Below are positions 33,965 through 43,302 of a DNA stretch of 64,000 nt, one piece after another. The DNA lies in the NCBI GenBank assembly GCA_963714065.1, contig OY970226.1, positions 434,001 to 498,000 on the forward strand, in the 5' to 3' direction. The stretch comes from JAZKID01 sp963714065. GTDB lineage: Bacteria > Pseudomonadota > Alphaproteobacteria > Rhizobiales > UBA4765. The position numbers were made by a program, and so were the translations under genes. The first letter of the stretch is position 1. The number at the start of each line of letters is the position of its first letter. The notes under the pieces are model-generated. The model searched no databases and was not told where the DNA came from. It worked only from the letters and a program-made list of their open reading frames with translations.

Positions 33965-35464
33965 ATGCAGACTTATCTCGAACTTGAACAAATATTTTCG
34001 CGCCACGCCGTTCTCGGCGATGTCAGCGGCATCATGTCGTGGGACCGGGAAACGATTATGCCGGCGGGCGCCGCCGATAGCCGCGCACAGCATCTTGCCA
34101 CGCTTTCGCGTCTCTCACACGAAGTGCTGGTGACAGAAAAAACTGCCGCACTTCTGGCGCAGACCGCACAGGAAATTGCGACACTCAATCCGCAGCAACA
34201 AGCCAATCTGAATGAAATGCAGCGCGTCTACGCGCATGCAAGCGCCCTGCCCGCCGATCTTGTCGAACGGCGCACGAGAGTTGTCTCCGCTGCCTGGCAG
34301 GCCTGGATCGACGCCAGGAAGAACAACGATTTTCCATCCGTGCTGCCGCATCTCGAAAATATCATTGCGGTGGAGCGGGAAGCAGGTGCTGCGATCGGCG
34401 CGGCGCTCAATCTCGATGCCTATGATGCGCTGCTCGACGGCTACGATCCTGGCGGGCGGCAGGCGCGCATCGATCCATGGTTCGACCAATTGCGCCGTAC
34501 GCTGCCTTCGCTGATCGACGAGGCCATCGAGCGGCAAAAATCTTTCGCGCAGCCGGAAATCTTGCAGGGTCCCTACTCTATCGACACGCAAAAAAGCCTG
34601 GCTTTGAAATTTGCCGAGGCTCTCGGCTTCGACCTGCAGCGCGGGCGCCTCGACATCAGCACGCACCCGTTCTGCGGCGGCGCTTCTGGCGATGTACGCA
34701 TCACCACGCGCTATAACGAGCAGGATTTCCTCAGCGCCATGATGGGCGTGTTTCATGAAGTCGGCCATGCGCTCTATGAGCAGAACCGCCCCGCCGCCTG
34801 GCGTTATCAGCCGGCCGGCGTTGCGCGCGGCATGGGCGTGCATGAAAGCCAGTCGCTGATTTTCGAGAAGCAAGCCTGCCGCAGCATGCCTTTCATGACC
34901 TATTTTGCTTCAGCGACGGCCAAGGCGTTCAACGGCAACGGCATGGCATGGAGTGCGCAGAATATTTACAGGCTGGCGACGAAAGTCGAGCGCAGCTTCA
35001 TCCGCGTCGATGCGGACGAACTGACCTATCCCGCCCATATCATTGTGCGCTATGAGCTGGAAAAGGCCATGATCAAGGGCGAACTTTCGGCAAAAGATCT
35101 GCCGGGCGCATTCAACGAGGGCATCAGGAAAATGCTTGGCCTCAAAGTTCCCGACGACCGGCGCGGCTGCCTGCAGGACCCGCACTGGTATTCGGGAAGC
35201 TTCGGCTATTTTCCGTCCTATACGCTTGGCGCGATGATGGCCGCGCAATTCTTCCAGACCGCCTGTAACGACAATGAGATGCTGCTGCCGGCGCTGGAGC
35301 AGGGCGACTTCTCGCCCTTGCGCGCCTGGCTTTCGCAGCATGTTCATCAAAAGGCCAGTCTGTTTTCCGAAGACGCGATCATTCGCTCTGCAACCGGCGG
35401 ACCGTTGGATCCGAAAATCTATCTGGCGCATTTGCGCAAACGTTATATCGATCACGCGATTTGA
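33965..35464 (+). CDS. M32 metallocarboxypeptidase (Taq type)
   Basis: This 499-residue protein has the family signature DVRITTRYNEQDF, the zinc motif HEVGHALYEQ with the glutamate ligand in GVHESQS, and the conserved region FPSYTLGAMMAAQFF. It removes C-terminal residues, with broad specificity except proline, and acts in the cytoplasm. It is a single gene and complete in length. Confidence 0.95.
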   Translation: MQTYLELEQIFSRHAVLGDVSGIMSWDRETIMPAGAADSRAQHLATLSRLSHEVLVTEKTAALLAQTAQEIATLNPQQQANLNEMQRVYAHASALPADLVERRTRVVSAAWQAWIDARKNNDFPSVLPHLENIIAVEREAGAAIGAALNLDAYDALLDGYDPGGRQARIDPWFDQLRRTLPSLIDEAIERQKSFAQPEILQGPYSIDTQKSLALKFAEALGFDLQRGRLDISTHPFCGGASGDVRITTRYNEQDFLSAMMGVFHEVGHALYEQNRPAAWRYQPAGVARGMGVHESQSLIFEKQACRSMPFMTYFASATAKAFNGNGMAWSAQNIYRLATKVERSFIRVDADELTYPAHIIVRYELEKAMIKGELSAKDLPGAFNEGIRKMLGLKVPDDRRGCLQDPHWYSGSFGYFPSYTLGAMMAAQFFQTACNDNEMLLPALEQGDFSPLRAWLSQHVHQKASLFSEDAIIRSATGGPLDPKIYLAHLRKRYIDHAI

Positions 35465-35470
35465 TGTTAT

Positions 35471-35577
35471 CCAGTCCGCCTCCGCCCAAGTGGGCTACGG
35501 CGTGACAGCCTCGCTCTAATTTCGCTTCATCTCAGCTCGTCTATGGCTCGCCGAGCCGAAGCTCGAAGAGCGAAGGC
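35471..35577. repeat. Palindromic repeat abutting the 3' end of tRNA-Pro
   Basis: It contains GGCTC-GCC-GAGCC (35545-35557), a second imperfect stem GCCTTCGCTC/GAGCTTCGGC, and an outer CCGCC...GGCG unit near 35473-35500. It starts directly at the encoded CCA of tRNA-Pro, as the repeat at tRNA-Trp does. Confidence 0.65.
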
Positions 35578-35654
35578 TGGTCGGGGCGGCAGGATTTGAA
35601 CCTGCGACCCTCTGCTCCCAAAGCAGATGCGCTACCAGACTGCGCTACACCCCG
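35578..35654 (-). tRNA. tRNA-Pro (TGG)
   Basis: Acceptor CGGGGTG/CGCCCCG, anticodon loop TTTGGGA, T loop AGGTTCAAATCCT; CCA encoded at 35578-35580. Confidence 0.96.
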
Positions 35655-35800
35655 ATCGGCGATCATACTAGCCCATGCAACGACTTCCCGGCAATGCGGC
35701 GTTTCGTTAACCCTTAACGAAGGCTGAAGCGACCGTATCTTCATTGCATAAGCCGCCGCCGCTGCTGGCGGGCGCCGGGCTTGTGGCCTATGAAATATCG

Positions 35801-37756
35801 ATGCTCCCGCTGTCCCTACTCACCACCCTTTATTATATCTTGATCACGGTCGGGCTTGCGCTTGCAGGCGTGCCGCTTCTGCGCAGATTGCCGTTTTTCG
35901 CAAAAATGGAAAACTGGATTCTGGTTCTGCTATGGGCCGGATTTTTTCCGGCCCTCGTGAGCTGGAGCGGGTTTTCCGGCATCAACAAATATCTGCCGCT
36001 GCCGCAACTGCTCGGCATGGCGATGGCCATGTTCGCGCTCTATTCGGCTTATCATTATCGCATTCCGATTTTGAACAAAGCCAAAGTAATTTTGTCGACG
36101 TGGTCCGGACGAGCATGGATCGCGCTTTTCGGATTATTTGTCGTCGTGCACGGAGCGGCCCAATGGTGCTATCTGTATGGCGGCATCAATAACACCGACC
36201 AGTTCCGCGGGCTTGCATTTACCTCGGCTTTCGCGGCCAACTATCTCAAGCCCGCCCATCCTCTCGATCTCGGCATTCCCGTCAGCTATGGCTATTATTT
36301 TTACGAATATGCTGCTTTTCTCTACAGCGCAGTCGATGGCCATGGCTGGCCCAGCGTGGCGCTGCTTGTGGGATCGGGCCTGTGCATTTTCGTGTTTTAT
36401 TTCGTTTTCGCAAAATTTGTAAAATCGCTCATTCCGTCTCTAGCACCCGTAACCACCGTTCTGTCCGTCTGCGCGCTCAGTTTCTACGGCCTCGATTTTC
36501 TAAGCCCGATTGAATATCACGGCGACTGGTGGAACTATTATCAAATCACGCAGATGGCGGCCTATTGGAGTTGGCTATATCACTATCTGCTGGCCGCAGC
36601 TTTTGCGTTGGCGGCGCTTTTGCTGCTTGGCGAGGCATTGGAGCAGCAGGATGCGGACAAATTTCTGACCAGCGTTATTTTGCTGTGCATCGTACCGCTT
36701 TACGCGACGATTACGGGCGTATTCTTCGCATGCGTTTTTGTGTTCGCAATTTTATTCTCCGTCATACGCGATAAATCGGTTACTCGCCTTTTCAGTTTCA
36801 ACGGAAAAATTTTTGCTGCCGTACTTATGATTGCAGGAGCGATAATCGTCACTTTGGGTCCGCAGCTTTTCACATTCTGGGGGCGGCAAGATTATCTTTC
36901 CCTACATCAGCCGGTGCTCTGGTTCACGCAAAAAAATATTGCCGGGGCCAGCATTTCCGACTGGGGTGAATCCGTCACATTATTAGGGGCCGAACTGGGC
37001 CTGCTTCATTTCCTCGCTTTTTGCTTTGTACCGTTTTGCATTTACAGGCTTTACAAAAAGCGGCCGGCGGCCGGGCTGATCCTGCTGAGTTTGGCGAGCA
37101 CGATCCTGTTGTCGCTTTCCTTCATCCAGGCCTCTTCGCATGACTGGTATTGGCGGGGCGGAAATTTCGGCCTGATCATCCTCACCGCGACGGTCGCAAC
37201 ATGGATGTTTTCCTTTTTAACGCCTCGAAGAAATTCAAGATCCGTCCTGCTATGGAGTCTCGCGCTGCTTTCTCTCGTCCCCGGCATATGGAATTTCTAT
37301 GTTGAGAGCGCCAAGCGTTGCAAAAACTGTCATCCTGCAATGGAATCTGCGCTCATACTTAATCGGAGCATAGATCTGCATACGGCGATCGGCTATCCAA
37401 AACGCACACCACCGGAAGCGCATGCAAGACCGATTCCGCCCGGCCATCCCTGGCAGCATGCCTATTTCAACGATCTTACGCCTAAGGTCACCCTCAATTC
37501 GGAGCAAGATGTCATTTTATCCATGGCAAACCAGGCCGGGCGCATTGCGATTGCGGATAAGAACCCGTTATGGGCTTTTCTCGACGTATATTCCTTGCCG
37601 GCCGATTTCCTGCGGCAATATTTCAACTGGCAGGGAAGAACGGCCGGTCCCTGCGGAAAAACCTGGTACGGATTTACGATTCCGCAAAACAACTATGTCA
37701 GCATCGGCCCGCTGCAACCCTTAAAGATCGAGACAAAAACATGCTCGCAATATTGA
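35801..37756 (+). CDS. Large polytopic membrane protein, unknown function
   Basis: About 651 residues from ATG 35801 with some twelve hydrophobic segments and a C-terminal soluble part of about 120 residues containing cysteines (KRCKNC, GPCGKTW). The first periplasmic loop (GGINNTDQFRGLAF, PVSYGYYFYEY) and general layout recall GT-C-fold glycosyltransferases or related polyprenyl-dependent transferases, but no diagnostic motif is seen. Upstream in-frame TTG 35744 is an alternative start. It overlaps the next gene by 16 bases, suggesting coupled translation. Confidence 0.6.
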   Translation: MLPLSLLTTLYYILITVGLALAGVPLLRRLPFFAKMENWILVLLWAGFFPALVSWSGFSGINKYLPLPQLLGMAMAMFALYSAYHYRIPILNKAKVILSTWSGRAWIALFGLFVVVHGAAQWCYLYGGINNTDQFRGLAFTSAFAANYLKPAHPLDLGIPVSYGYYFYEYAAFLYSAVDGHGWPSVALLVGSGLCIFVFYFVFAKFVKSLIPSLAPVTTVLSVCALSFYGLDFLSPIEYHGDWWNYYQITQMAAYWSWLYHYLLAAAFALAALLLLGEALEQQDADKFLTSVILLCIVPLYATITGVFFACVFVFAILFSVIRDKSVTRLFSFNGKIFAAVLMIAGAIIVTLGPQLFTFWGRQDYLSLHQPVLWFTQKNIAGASISDWGESVTLLGAELGLLHFLAFCFVPFCIYRLYKKRPAAGLILLSLASTILLSLSFIQASSHDWYWRGGNFGLIILTATVATWMFSFLTPRRNSRSVLLWSLALLSLVPGIWNFYVESAKRCKNCHPAMESALILNRSIDLHTAIGYPKRTPPEAHARPIPPGHPWQHAYFNDLTPKVTLNSEQDVILSMANQAGRIAIADKNPLWAFLDVYSLPADFLRQYFNWQGRTAGPCGKTWYGFTIPQNNYVSIGPLQPLKIETKTCSQY

Positions 37757-38331
37757 AGCTGATTGTGATGATCTTCATGGAGATCCTTTTTGTCCTGCTT
37801 GGCGTTGCCGTCGTTCTCGGCGTTTCCGCGTTGAGCCTGCGCGTGAGCGCGCCCATACGTTCCGAATATTATGCCTATTACTGCATTGCTACGGCGCTTA
37901 TCGGCTTCGTCGTGTGGTTTGCGCTGATACTGACGATTTTCCGGCACCGGATTTCCGCAAGCCTGGTGCCTGCGGGAATGGCGGTGCTCGCCTGCAGCCT
38001 TGCCTTCCAGGTGATCGTGCCGGTGACGATCGAACGCTCGATTACCGTTTTCCTGCTGTCCGAAATGGCGCAGGAGCCGGTGCGCCCCTATTCCGAAAAA
38101 GAACTCGAGGACAAGCTTGCGCAAAATTACCTTGCGCAACGGCACGTGCTCGACAAGCGCCTCAAGGAAAATGCCATCAGCCGCACCATCGAGCAGATGG
38201 GGGGCCAATATCGCCTGACGCAGCGGGGCGCACAAACGGTCTGGTACCTCCAGCACATCGGCCGCTTTTTTTCTGTCCCGCAGGTGGAGATTGCGACCAC
38301 GGACCTTTCGGACCCTGCAATAAAGAGATAA
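37741..38331 (+). CDS. Membrane protein with three to four segments, unknown function
   Basis: The ATG at 37741 lies inside the end of the upstream gene, so the two are translationally coupled. The 196-residue protein has an N-terminal pair of membrane segments, a third near residue 85, and a soluble C-terminal domain with a charged helix (EKELEDKLAQNYLAQRHVLD) and RTIEQMGGQYRLTQRG. It probably works with the polytopic protein upstream; the role is unknown. Confidence 0.55.
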   Translation: MLAILKLIVMIFMEILFVLLGVAVVLGVSALSLRVSAPIRSEYYAYYCIATALIGFVVWFALILTIFRHRISASLVPAGMAVLACSLAFQVIVPVTIERSITVFLLSEMAQEPVRPYSEKELEDKLAQNYLAQRHVLDKRLKENAISRTIEQMGGQYRLTQRGAQTVWYLQHIGRFFSVPQVEIATTDLSDPAIKR

Positions 38332-38341
38332 GACATCGGAT

Positions 38342-38650
38342 ATGAAAGCCCGCATCTACAAATCGGCGAAAACGGCCATGCAGTCCGGCAAGGCAGCAGC
38401 AAAAGGCTGGATATTCGAGTATGAGCGCGAAAGTCCGCAAGCCATCGAGCCCTTAATGGGCTGGACGGCTTCTGCCGATATGCGCCGCCAGGTGACATTA
38501 AGTTTCGATACATTGGAAGAAGCGCAGGCCTATGCAGCGCGCAACCAAATTCCTTACGATGTTGAGCCCGAGCCGCCGAAACGCGAGCCGCAGCCCGCCT
38601 CCTATTCCGATAATTTCAAGGCCGGCCGCAAGGATTTGTGGACGCATTAA
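38342..38650 (+). CDS. NDUFS4-family complex I accessory protein
   Basis: This 102-residue protein has the family pattern: MKARIYKSAKTAMQSGKAAA, WIFEYERESP, PLMGWTASADMRRQV, LSFDTLEEAQAYA and SYSDNF near the C-terminus. Alphaproteobacterial complex I carries this supernumerary subunit, homologous to mitochondrial NDUFS4. It sits just before tRNA-Arg. Its length is normal. Confidence 0.92.
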   Translation: MKARIYKSAKTAMQSGKAAAKGWIFEYERESPQAIEPLMGWTASADMRRQVTLSFDTLEEAQAYAARNQIPYDVEPEPPKREPQPASYSDNFKAGRKDLWTH

Positions 38651-38712
38651 GCATATTGTTGCAGTTCGCGGCGCTTGCGCATTTCCCGGCAATGAAGGAA
38701 AACTAAGGAGAC

Positions 38713-38789
38713 GGTCCCGTAGCTCAGCTGGATAGAGCAGCTGCCTTCTAAGCAGCAGGTCGCATGTTCGAATCATGCCGGGATCGCCA
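38713..38789 (+). tRNA. tRNA-Arg (TCT)
   Basis: Acceptor GGTCCCG/CGGGATC, D arm GCTCAGCTGGATAGAGC, anticodon loop CTTCTAA, T loop ATGTTCGAATCAT; CCA encoded. Confidence 0.95.
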
Positions 38790-39043
38790 GTTATGCCAAA
38801 CTCCTTGACATGCCGAGCGAATTCCTTCATACAAGTGTTGCTGCAATGCAGCATAGCGGCGTTCGCGTGAAGTGCTCTTTATTGCAGCGATACCTGTAAA
38901 GTCAGAGCCAGCAACGCCTTCCCAGAGCAAGTGCTCTTTTTGTCCGACAATTCCGTTTCACGCGAGGGTCCGTCATCAGGCCGCGGCTTTGATCCCGCAC
39001 GCCTGAGCGCTGGCGTTACCCTTGATCATGTGAAAGAAAAACC

Positions 39044-40387
39044 GTGACACACACGAATGAAAATCTGTTTGCCTCTCTTAATCTGAAATCACCGCTACTG
39101 AAGGCCTTGAACGCCGAGCAGTACACCACGCCCACGCCCATCCAGAAACAGGCGATCCCGTTTGTGCTGCAGGGGCGCGACCTGATGGGCATCGCCCAGA
39201 CCGGCACCGGCAAGACGGCGGCCTTCGCGCTGCCTATCCTGCACAAACTCTCCGATACCGAAAAGCGTGCAATGCCGCGCACTTGCCGTGCGCTCATCCT
39301 GGCGCCCACGCGCGAACTTGCCGCGCAGATCGGCGAAAGTTTCCGCACCTATGGAAAATTCACGCATCTGCGCCAGGCGGTTGTTTTCGGCGGCATGCCG
39401 ATCGGCAAACAGATCCGCGATCTGAGCTCGGGCGTCGATATCCTGATTGCCACGCCGGGCCGCCTGCTCGATCTTGCCAACCAGCGCGCCATCCGTTTCG
39501 ACGACGTGAAAATCCTGGTGCTGGACGAAGCCGACCACATGCTCGATCTCGGCTTCATTGTTCCCATCCGCAAGCTAGTGAAAATGCTGCCGCAAACGCG
39601 CCAGACGCTGATGTTTTCGGCCACCATGCCGAACGAGATCAGGAGCCTTGCCGAAGATCTCCTCGATAATCCTGCGCAGGTTGCGGTAACGCCCGCTGCG
39701 CGCACGGTCGACAAGATCGAACAGCATAAAATCTTCGTCGATCAGGGAATGAAACCCGCCCTGTTGCAGGCAGTCATTGAAGAGCAGAATATCGCGCGCG
39801 GCATTATTTTCACGCGCACCAAGCGCGGCGCAGATAAAGTGGCGAAAGCGCTACTGGCGAAAGGTTATGATTGCGTGGCGCTGCACGGTAACAAAAGCCA
39901 GGGCCAGCGCGAACGCGCGCTGCGCGATCTGCGCTCCGGCAAAACGCGCTTCCTGATCGCAACCGATATCGCCGCGCGCGGCATCGACATCGACGGCCTC
40001 TCGCATATCATCAATTACGATATTCCGGATGTGCCGGAATCTTACGTGCACCGCATCGGCCGCACGGCACGCGCCGGCGCTTCCGGCGTTGCCATTGCGT
40101 TCATTGCCAATGACGAGGCGCGTTCGTTCCGCGATATCGAAAAGCTGATGAATAAAAAGGTGGAGGTGATGGAACATCGCCTCGGCCTGAAATCGGCCGA
40201 TCGTCGCGAAGTTGCCAGCACGCGGCAGCAACATCATCGCGCGGGCCGCCCGCAAGAGCGTTCTCATGAACGTTCCTCTGAGCAGAGAAATGAGCGCCCG
40301 CATGGCGGCGGTCATCGCAGCGACTGGAAAAAGCCCGGCGCAAGCACTAAGAAATTCCGCCCGAAATATCGCAGGGCTGCGAGCTGA
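39044..40387 (+). CDS. rhlE: DEAD-box RNA helicase, RhlE type
   Basis: The 447-residue protein starts at GTG 39044 (AGAAAG upstream). Helicase motifs are in order: Q motif TPIQKQAIPF, AQTGTGKT, PTRELA, VLDEADHMLD, FSATMP, RGIDIDGL and HRIGRTARAGASG. The C-terminus is a basic, arginine-, histidine- and serine-rich tail that binds RNA in RhlE-like enzymes. It acts in RNA remodelling and ribosome assembly. The 254 bases before it hold no gene. Confidence 0.93.
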   Translation: MTHTNENLFASLNLKSPLLKALNAEQYTTPTPIQKQAIPFVLQGRDLMGIAQTGTGKTAAFALPILHKLSDTEKRAMPRTCRALILAPTRELAAQIGESFRTYGKFTHLRQAVVFGGMPIGKQIRDLSSGVDILIATPGRLLDLANQRAIRFDDVKILVLDEADHMLDLGFIVPIRKLVKMLPQTRQTLMFSATMPNEIRSLAEDLLDNPAQVAVTPAARTVDKIEQHKIFVDQGMKPALLQAVIEEQNIARGIIFTRTKRGADKVAKALLAKGYDCVALHGNKSQGQRERALRDLRSGKTRFLIATDIAARGIDIDGLSHIINYDIPDVPESYVHRIGRTARAGASGVAIAFIANDEARSFRDIEKLMNKKVEVMEHRLGLKSADRREVASTRQQHHRAGRPQERSHERSSEQRNERPHGGGHRSDWKKPGASTKKFRPKYRRAAS

Positions 40388-40428
40388 ACCTAGGCAAGCC
40401 GCGCCCTATTCGCGTAAGATTGGGGCGT

Positions 40429-40506
40429 GGCCTCGTAGCTCAGCTGGATCAGAGCAGGTGCCTTCGAAGCACAAGGTCGCAGGTTCGAACCCTGCCGAGG
40501 CCGCCA
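40429..40506 (+). tRNA. tRNA-Arg (TCG), with unusual D loop
   Basis: Acceptor GGCCTCG/CGAGGCC, anticodon loop CTTCGAA, T loop AGGTTCGAACCCT and encoded CCA are normal. The D loop reads CAGCTGGATCAGAGC, one base longer than the usual GGATAGAGC, and the outer anticodon-stem pair is G-A. It could be a variant tRNA, a decaying copy, or contain a sequence error. Confidence 0.85.
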
Positions 40507-40527
40507 AAATTACTTTGGGAAAAATAC

Positions 40528-41067
40528 ATGAGAGTCATGTTTGATACAAACATCTTCAATAGCATTGTAAAAAATGAAATTGATATCTCAACTCTTAAAG
40601 GAAAAATAAAAGTTTATGCCACGCATGTTCAGTATGATGAATTAAAAGCAACGAACGATAAGGTATTACGGCAGAAATTTTTGGAACTATTTGAACATTT
40701 GACAAACGAAGTGCCTACAGAAAGTGCAATTTGGGATGTATCGAATTGGGATCAGGCTAAGTGGGGTGGCGAAGTTGTAAATACGGAGTCCGCTATCTTC
40801 GAAGTTTCCAGATATGGAAAAGCGAAATTTGGCGGCAGCAATTTATGTAAAGATATTTGGCAAAAACTGGATGAGAAAAATGGAAATAAGAAAAATAATT
40901 CCAAGGATGCTCTCATCGCAGAAACAGCTATTTTGAATAACTTAACATTAATTACCCATGATGCGGATTTATTTTTTATCATTACACATGATTTCAAATC
41001 ACCAGTTTCAAATTTGTATGCACTAATAAGTCAGTATATTAATCATGAGCCAAACGTAAACGCATAA
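40528..41067 (+). CDS. PIN-domain protein directly downstream of tRNA-Arg
   Basis: This protein of about 179 residues has the PIN signature: MFDTNIFNSIV with the first aspartate, and DALIAETAILNNLTLITHDADLFF with later acidic metal ligands. PIN proteins are usually Mg-dependent ribonucleases, often VapC-type toxins. No small antitoxin gene lies upstream; the gene starts 22 bases after the tRNA. It is AT-rich unlike its neighbours, which suggests acquisition at the tRNA. Its 3' end overlaps the convergent redox gene by 25 bases. Confidence 0.8.
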   Translation: MRVMFDTNIFNSIVKNEIDISTLKGKIKVYATHVQYDELKATNDKVLRQKFLELFEHLTNEVPTESAIWDVSNWDQAKWGGEVVNTESAIFEVSRYGKAKFGGSNLCKDIWQKLDEKNGNKKNNSKDALIAETAILNNLTLITHDADLFFIITHDFKSPVSNLYALISQYINHEPNVNA

Positions 41068-42689
41068 ACCTCTAGTCCCGGCGCATCTGTTTTAATTTCC
41101 AATATGCCACCTGTCGGCTCCTTCTGATTGACGAGTTCGTAAAGCGTATTCTCTTTCACTTTCACAATCCCGCCCGGTGCATCTTTCCCGGCAATATCGC
41201 CCAATGGCGCGCCGTTCAGCGTGAGTGAAGCTGAAATTGGTTTGCCTGTGATATTGCCCATCACAAGAAACACTTTTTTCGCCCTGAAATTGATCATCAG
41301 GCTCGCGCCCGCTTCCTGCGCGATGGCCCGCTCGCCCTCGACGCGCCATTTGCCGCCGAGCGCCCAGCCGTTCACCGGCAATCCTTTCGGCAGTGCGTAG
41401 TCAGCCGCCGCGTCGGCGCTAAAACTGTCGCGACCCTTGAAATTAGCCGCACGCAGATAGCCAAGATAAGTTTCCGGCGTTTGCCGGGCATCATATTCGC
41501 TCCGCTCCGGCATCGTTTCCGTTGCCTTGTCGAGTCCCAGCAGGAAACGGATATTATTCTCCGTGCGCGCATATTCGCCTTCGCCGAAATGCGTGTAAAC
41601 CACCCTGCCCTCGCGATCGATCAGGTAATGCGCGGGCCAGTACTGGTTGTTGAACGCCGTGAATGTATCGAGCTTATTATCAAGCGCTACAGGATATTTA
41701 ATGCCATGTCTGGCAATCGCCATCTCCACATTGCTGCGCTTTTTTTCGAATTCGAATTCGGGCGAATGCACGCCGACGATGACGAGCCCCTTGTCGCGAT
41801 ATTTTCGATCCCAGCCGGTGATATAAGGCAGCGTGCGCACGCAATTGATGCAGGAATAGGTCCAGAAATCGACCAGCACCACCTTGCCGCGCAAATCCTT
41901 CATGGTCAGCGGTTTCGAATTCAGCCAGGCGTCGATGCCGGCAAATTCCGGCGCGGCATAAGGAGCAGGCAAGGAATTCACAAGCTTGCCAGCGCCCTGT
42001 TGCGGCAGATCGGCCTCGGTTTTAGCAAACAGTTTTTGCGGATCGAGACCGGAATAAATGAATGCGACGGAGGCCAGAATAAGCACGCCGAAAGTTTTAC
42101 GTATCGCTTCCGCATGCTTTGCAAAAAAACCGAGCTTGCCGATAATCTGCCGCCCGGCCAGCGCGATAATCAGCATCGGCATGCTCGCACCAAGCGCGAA
42201 CGCAATGATGACGAGAAAAGCCTGCACATCGTTCTGCTGGCGGATGACTTCCACAAGCGCGGTTGCGAATATAGGCCCCGCGCACGGCGTCCAGACAAGG
42301 CCGATGGCAAGACCAATGAGGACGCCGCCGAAAAATCCGCCCTCTGCATTAGCGGAAAGCGAACTGCCGAGGCCGGCAAAACGTTGCGTCGCGGCGGCAA
42401 ACTTATCTGACAGCGTTTTCGAGAGCAGAATCGCCCCGAAAATCGCCAGCAGCACCAATGAACCATTCTTGATCGTATCGAGATCGATATGCAGCACGCT
42501 CACCAGTTGGCGCGACAGCAGGGCAAAAGCCGTAAAGGAAAAAATAAAACCAACGATAATGCCGATCGGCCGCGCGCGGCCGCCTTCCAATGACGGCGCC
42601 AGCACCAGCGGCAGCACGGGCAGGATGCAGGGCGAGACAATGAGGGCAAGACCCTCGACAAAAGCGCGGATGATATCGACGAGGTTCAT
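41043..42689 (-). CDS. DipZ-like protein: CcdA membrane domain fused to thioredoxin-like and C-terminal domains
   Basis: In this 548-residue protein, residues 1-215 are the CcdA/DsbD transporter with cysteines in SPCILP and TPCAGPI. Residues 250-400 are a TlpA-like redoxin with the active site WTYSCINC. The last 130 residues form a DipZ-type beta domain. Such proteins pass electrons from the cytoplasm to periplasmic thiols. It is followed on the same strand by a palindrome cluster and MsrB further upstream, consistent with a shared periplasmic repair role. Confidence 0.9.
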   Translation of the reverse strand: MNLVDIIRAFVEGLALIVSPCILPVLPLVLAPSLEGGRARPIGIIVGFIFSFTAFALLSRQLVSVLHIDLDTIKNGSLVLLAIFGAILLSKTLSDKFAAATQRFAGLGSSLSANAEGGFFGGVLIGLAIGLVWTPCAGPIFATALVEVIRQQNDVQAFLVIIAFALGASMPMLIIALAGRQIIGKLGFFAKHAEAIRKTFGVLILASVAFIYSGLDPQKLFAKTEADLPQQGAGKLVNSLPAPYAAPEFAGIDAWLNSKPLTMKDLRGKVVLVDFWTYSCINCVRTLPYITGWDRKYRDKGLVIVGVHSPEFEFEKKRSNVEMAIARHGIKYPVALDNKLDTFTAFNNQYWPAHYLIDREGRVVYTHFGEGEYARTENNIRFLLGLDKATETMPERSEYDARQTPETYLGYLRAANFKGRDSFSADAAADYALPKGLPVNGWALGGKWRVEGERAIAQEAGASLMINFRAKKVFLVMGNITGKPISASLTLNGAPLGDIAGKDAPGGIVKVKENTLYELVNQKEPTGGILEIKTDAPGLEVYAFTFGS

Positions 42690-42703
42690 GTTATTCCTTA
42701 TGC

Positions 42704-42835
42704 GTCATGCTCGGACTTGTTCCGAGCATCTAAAGTTTAAAGAGATCCAACAGAACACGGATATATCCGTGTTTTGCATTATAAGATGCCCCAAGTCGGG
42801 TATACCCGACTTGGGATGACAAGCCCGAGGATGAC
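42704..42835. repeat. REP pair whose second unit is interrupted by further palindromes
   Basis: The first unit, 42704-42730, is intact. The second starts GAGATCC (42742-42748) and ends AAGCCCGAGGATGAC (42821-42835), but the seven central bases of the reference copy at 18619-18625 are replaced by 72 bases holding two more palindromes, 42754-42773 and 42790-42815. Confidence 0.85.
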
Positions 42836-42840
42836 GGTAG

Positions 42841-43302
42841 TTATGCTTTCGCCACAAACTTCAATACCGCCCCATTGCTGCAATAGCGTAGACCTGTGGG
42901 TTTGGGGCCGTCCTCGAAAACATGGCCGTGATGGCCGCCGCAACGTGCGCAATGATATTCCGTGCGCGCAATGCCGATCATATGGTCGGTCTTGGTTTCC
43001 AGCGCATCGGGAAGATGATCGTAAAAACTCGGCCAGCCCGTACCGCTGTCATATTTGGTTTTTGAATCGAACAAGGGAAGATCGCAGGCCACGCAGGCGA
43101 AAATGCCCACACGCTTTTCTTTCAACAGGGCGCTGCTATAGGGCCGCTCCGTCCCTTCCTCGCGCAGGATGGCGTATTGATCGGAGCTAAGCAGTTTTTT
43201 CCATTCGGTATTGGTTTTCTGGATTTTTTCGACTGCTGCTCGCGCAATCCGCATGGGCAACAGCAGGGCAAGGCCGAAACTGAGGAAAGACCGCCAATTC
43301 AT
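42841..43302 (-). CDS. msrB: Peptide-methionine (R)-S-oxide reductase, exported
   Basis: This 153-residue protein has an N-terminal hydrophobic export signal (SFLSFGLALLLPMRIARA) and the MsrB fold: KKLLSSDQYAILREEGTERP, zinc cysteines in CVACDLP and CARCGGHHGHVF, and SGTGWPSF. The catalytic cysteine is that of GLRYCSNGAVLKF. It reduces oxidised methionine in envelope proteins. The DipZ-like protein next door could supply reducing power; that is inference. Confidence 0.93.
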   Translation of the reverse strand: MNWRSFLSFGLALLLPMRIARAAVEKIQKTNTEWKKLLSSDQYAILREEGTERPYSSALLKEKRVGIFACVACDLPLFDSKTKYDSGTGWPSFYDHLPDALETKTDHMIGIARTEYHCARCGGHHGHVFEDGPKPTGLRYCSNGAVLKFVAKA

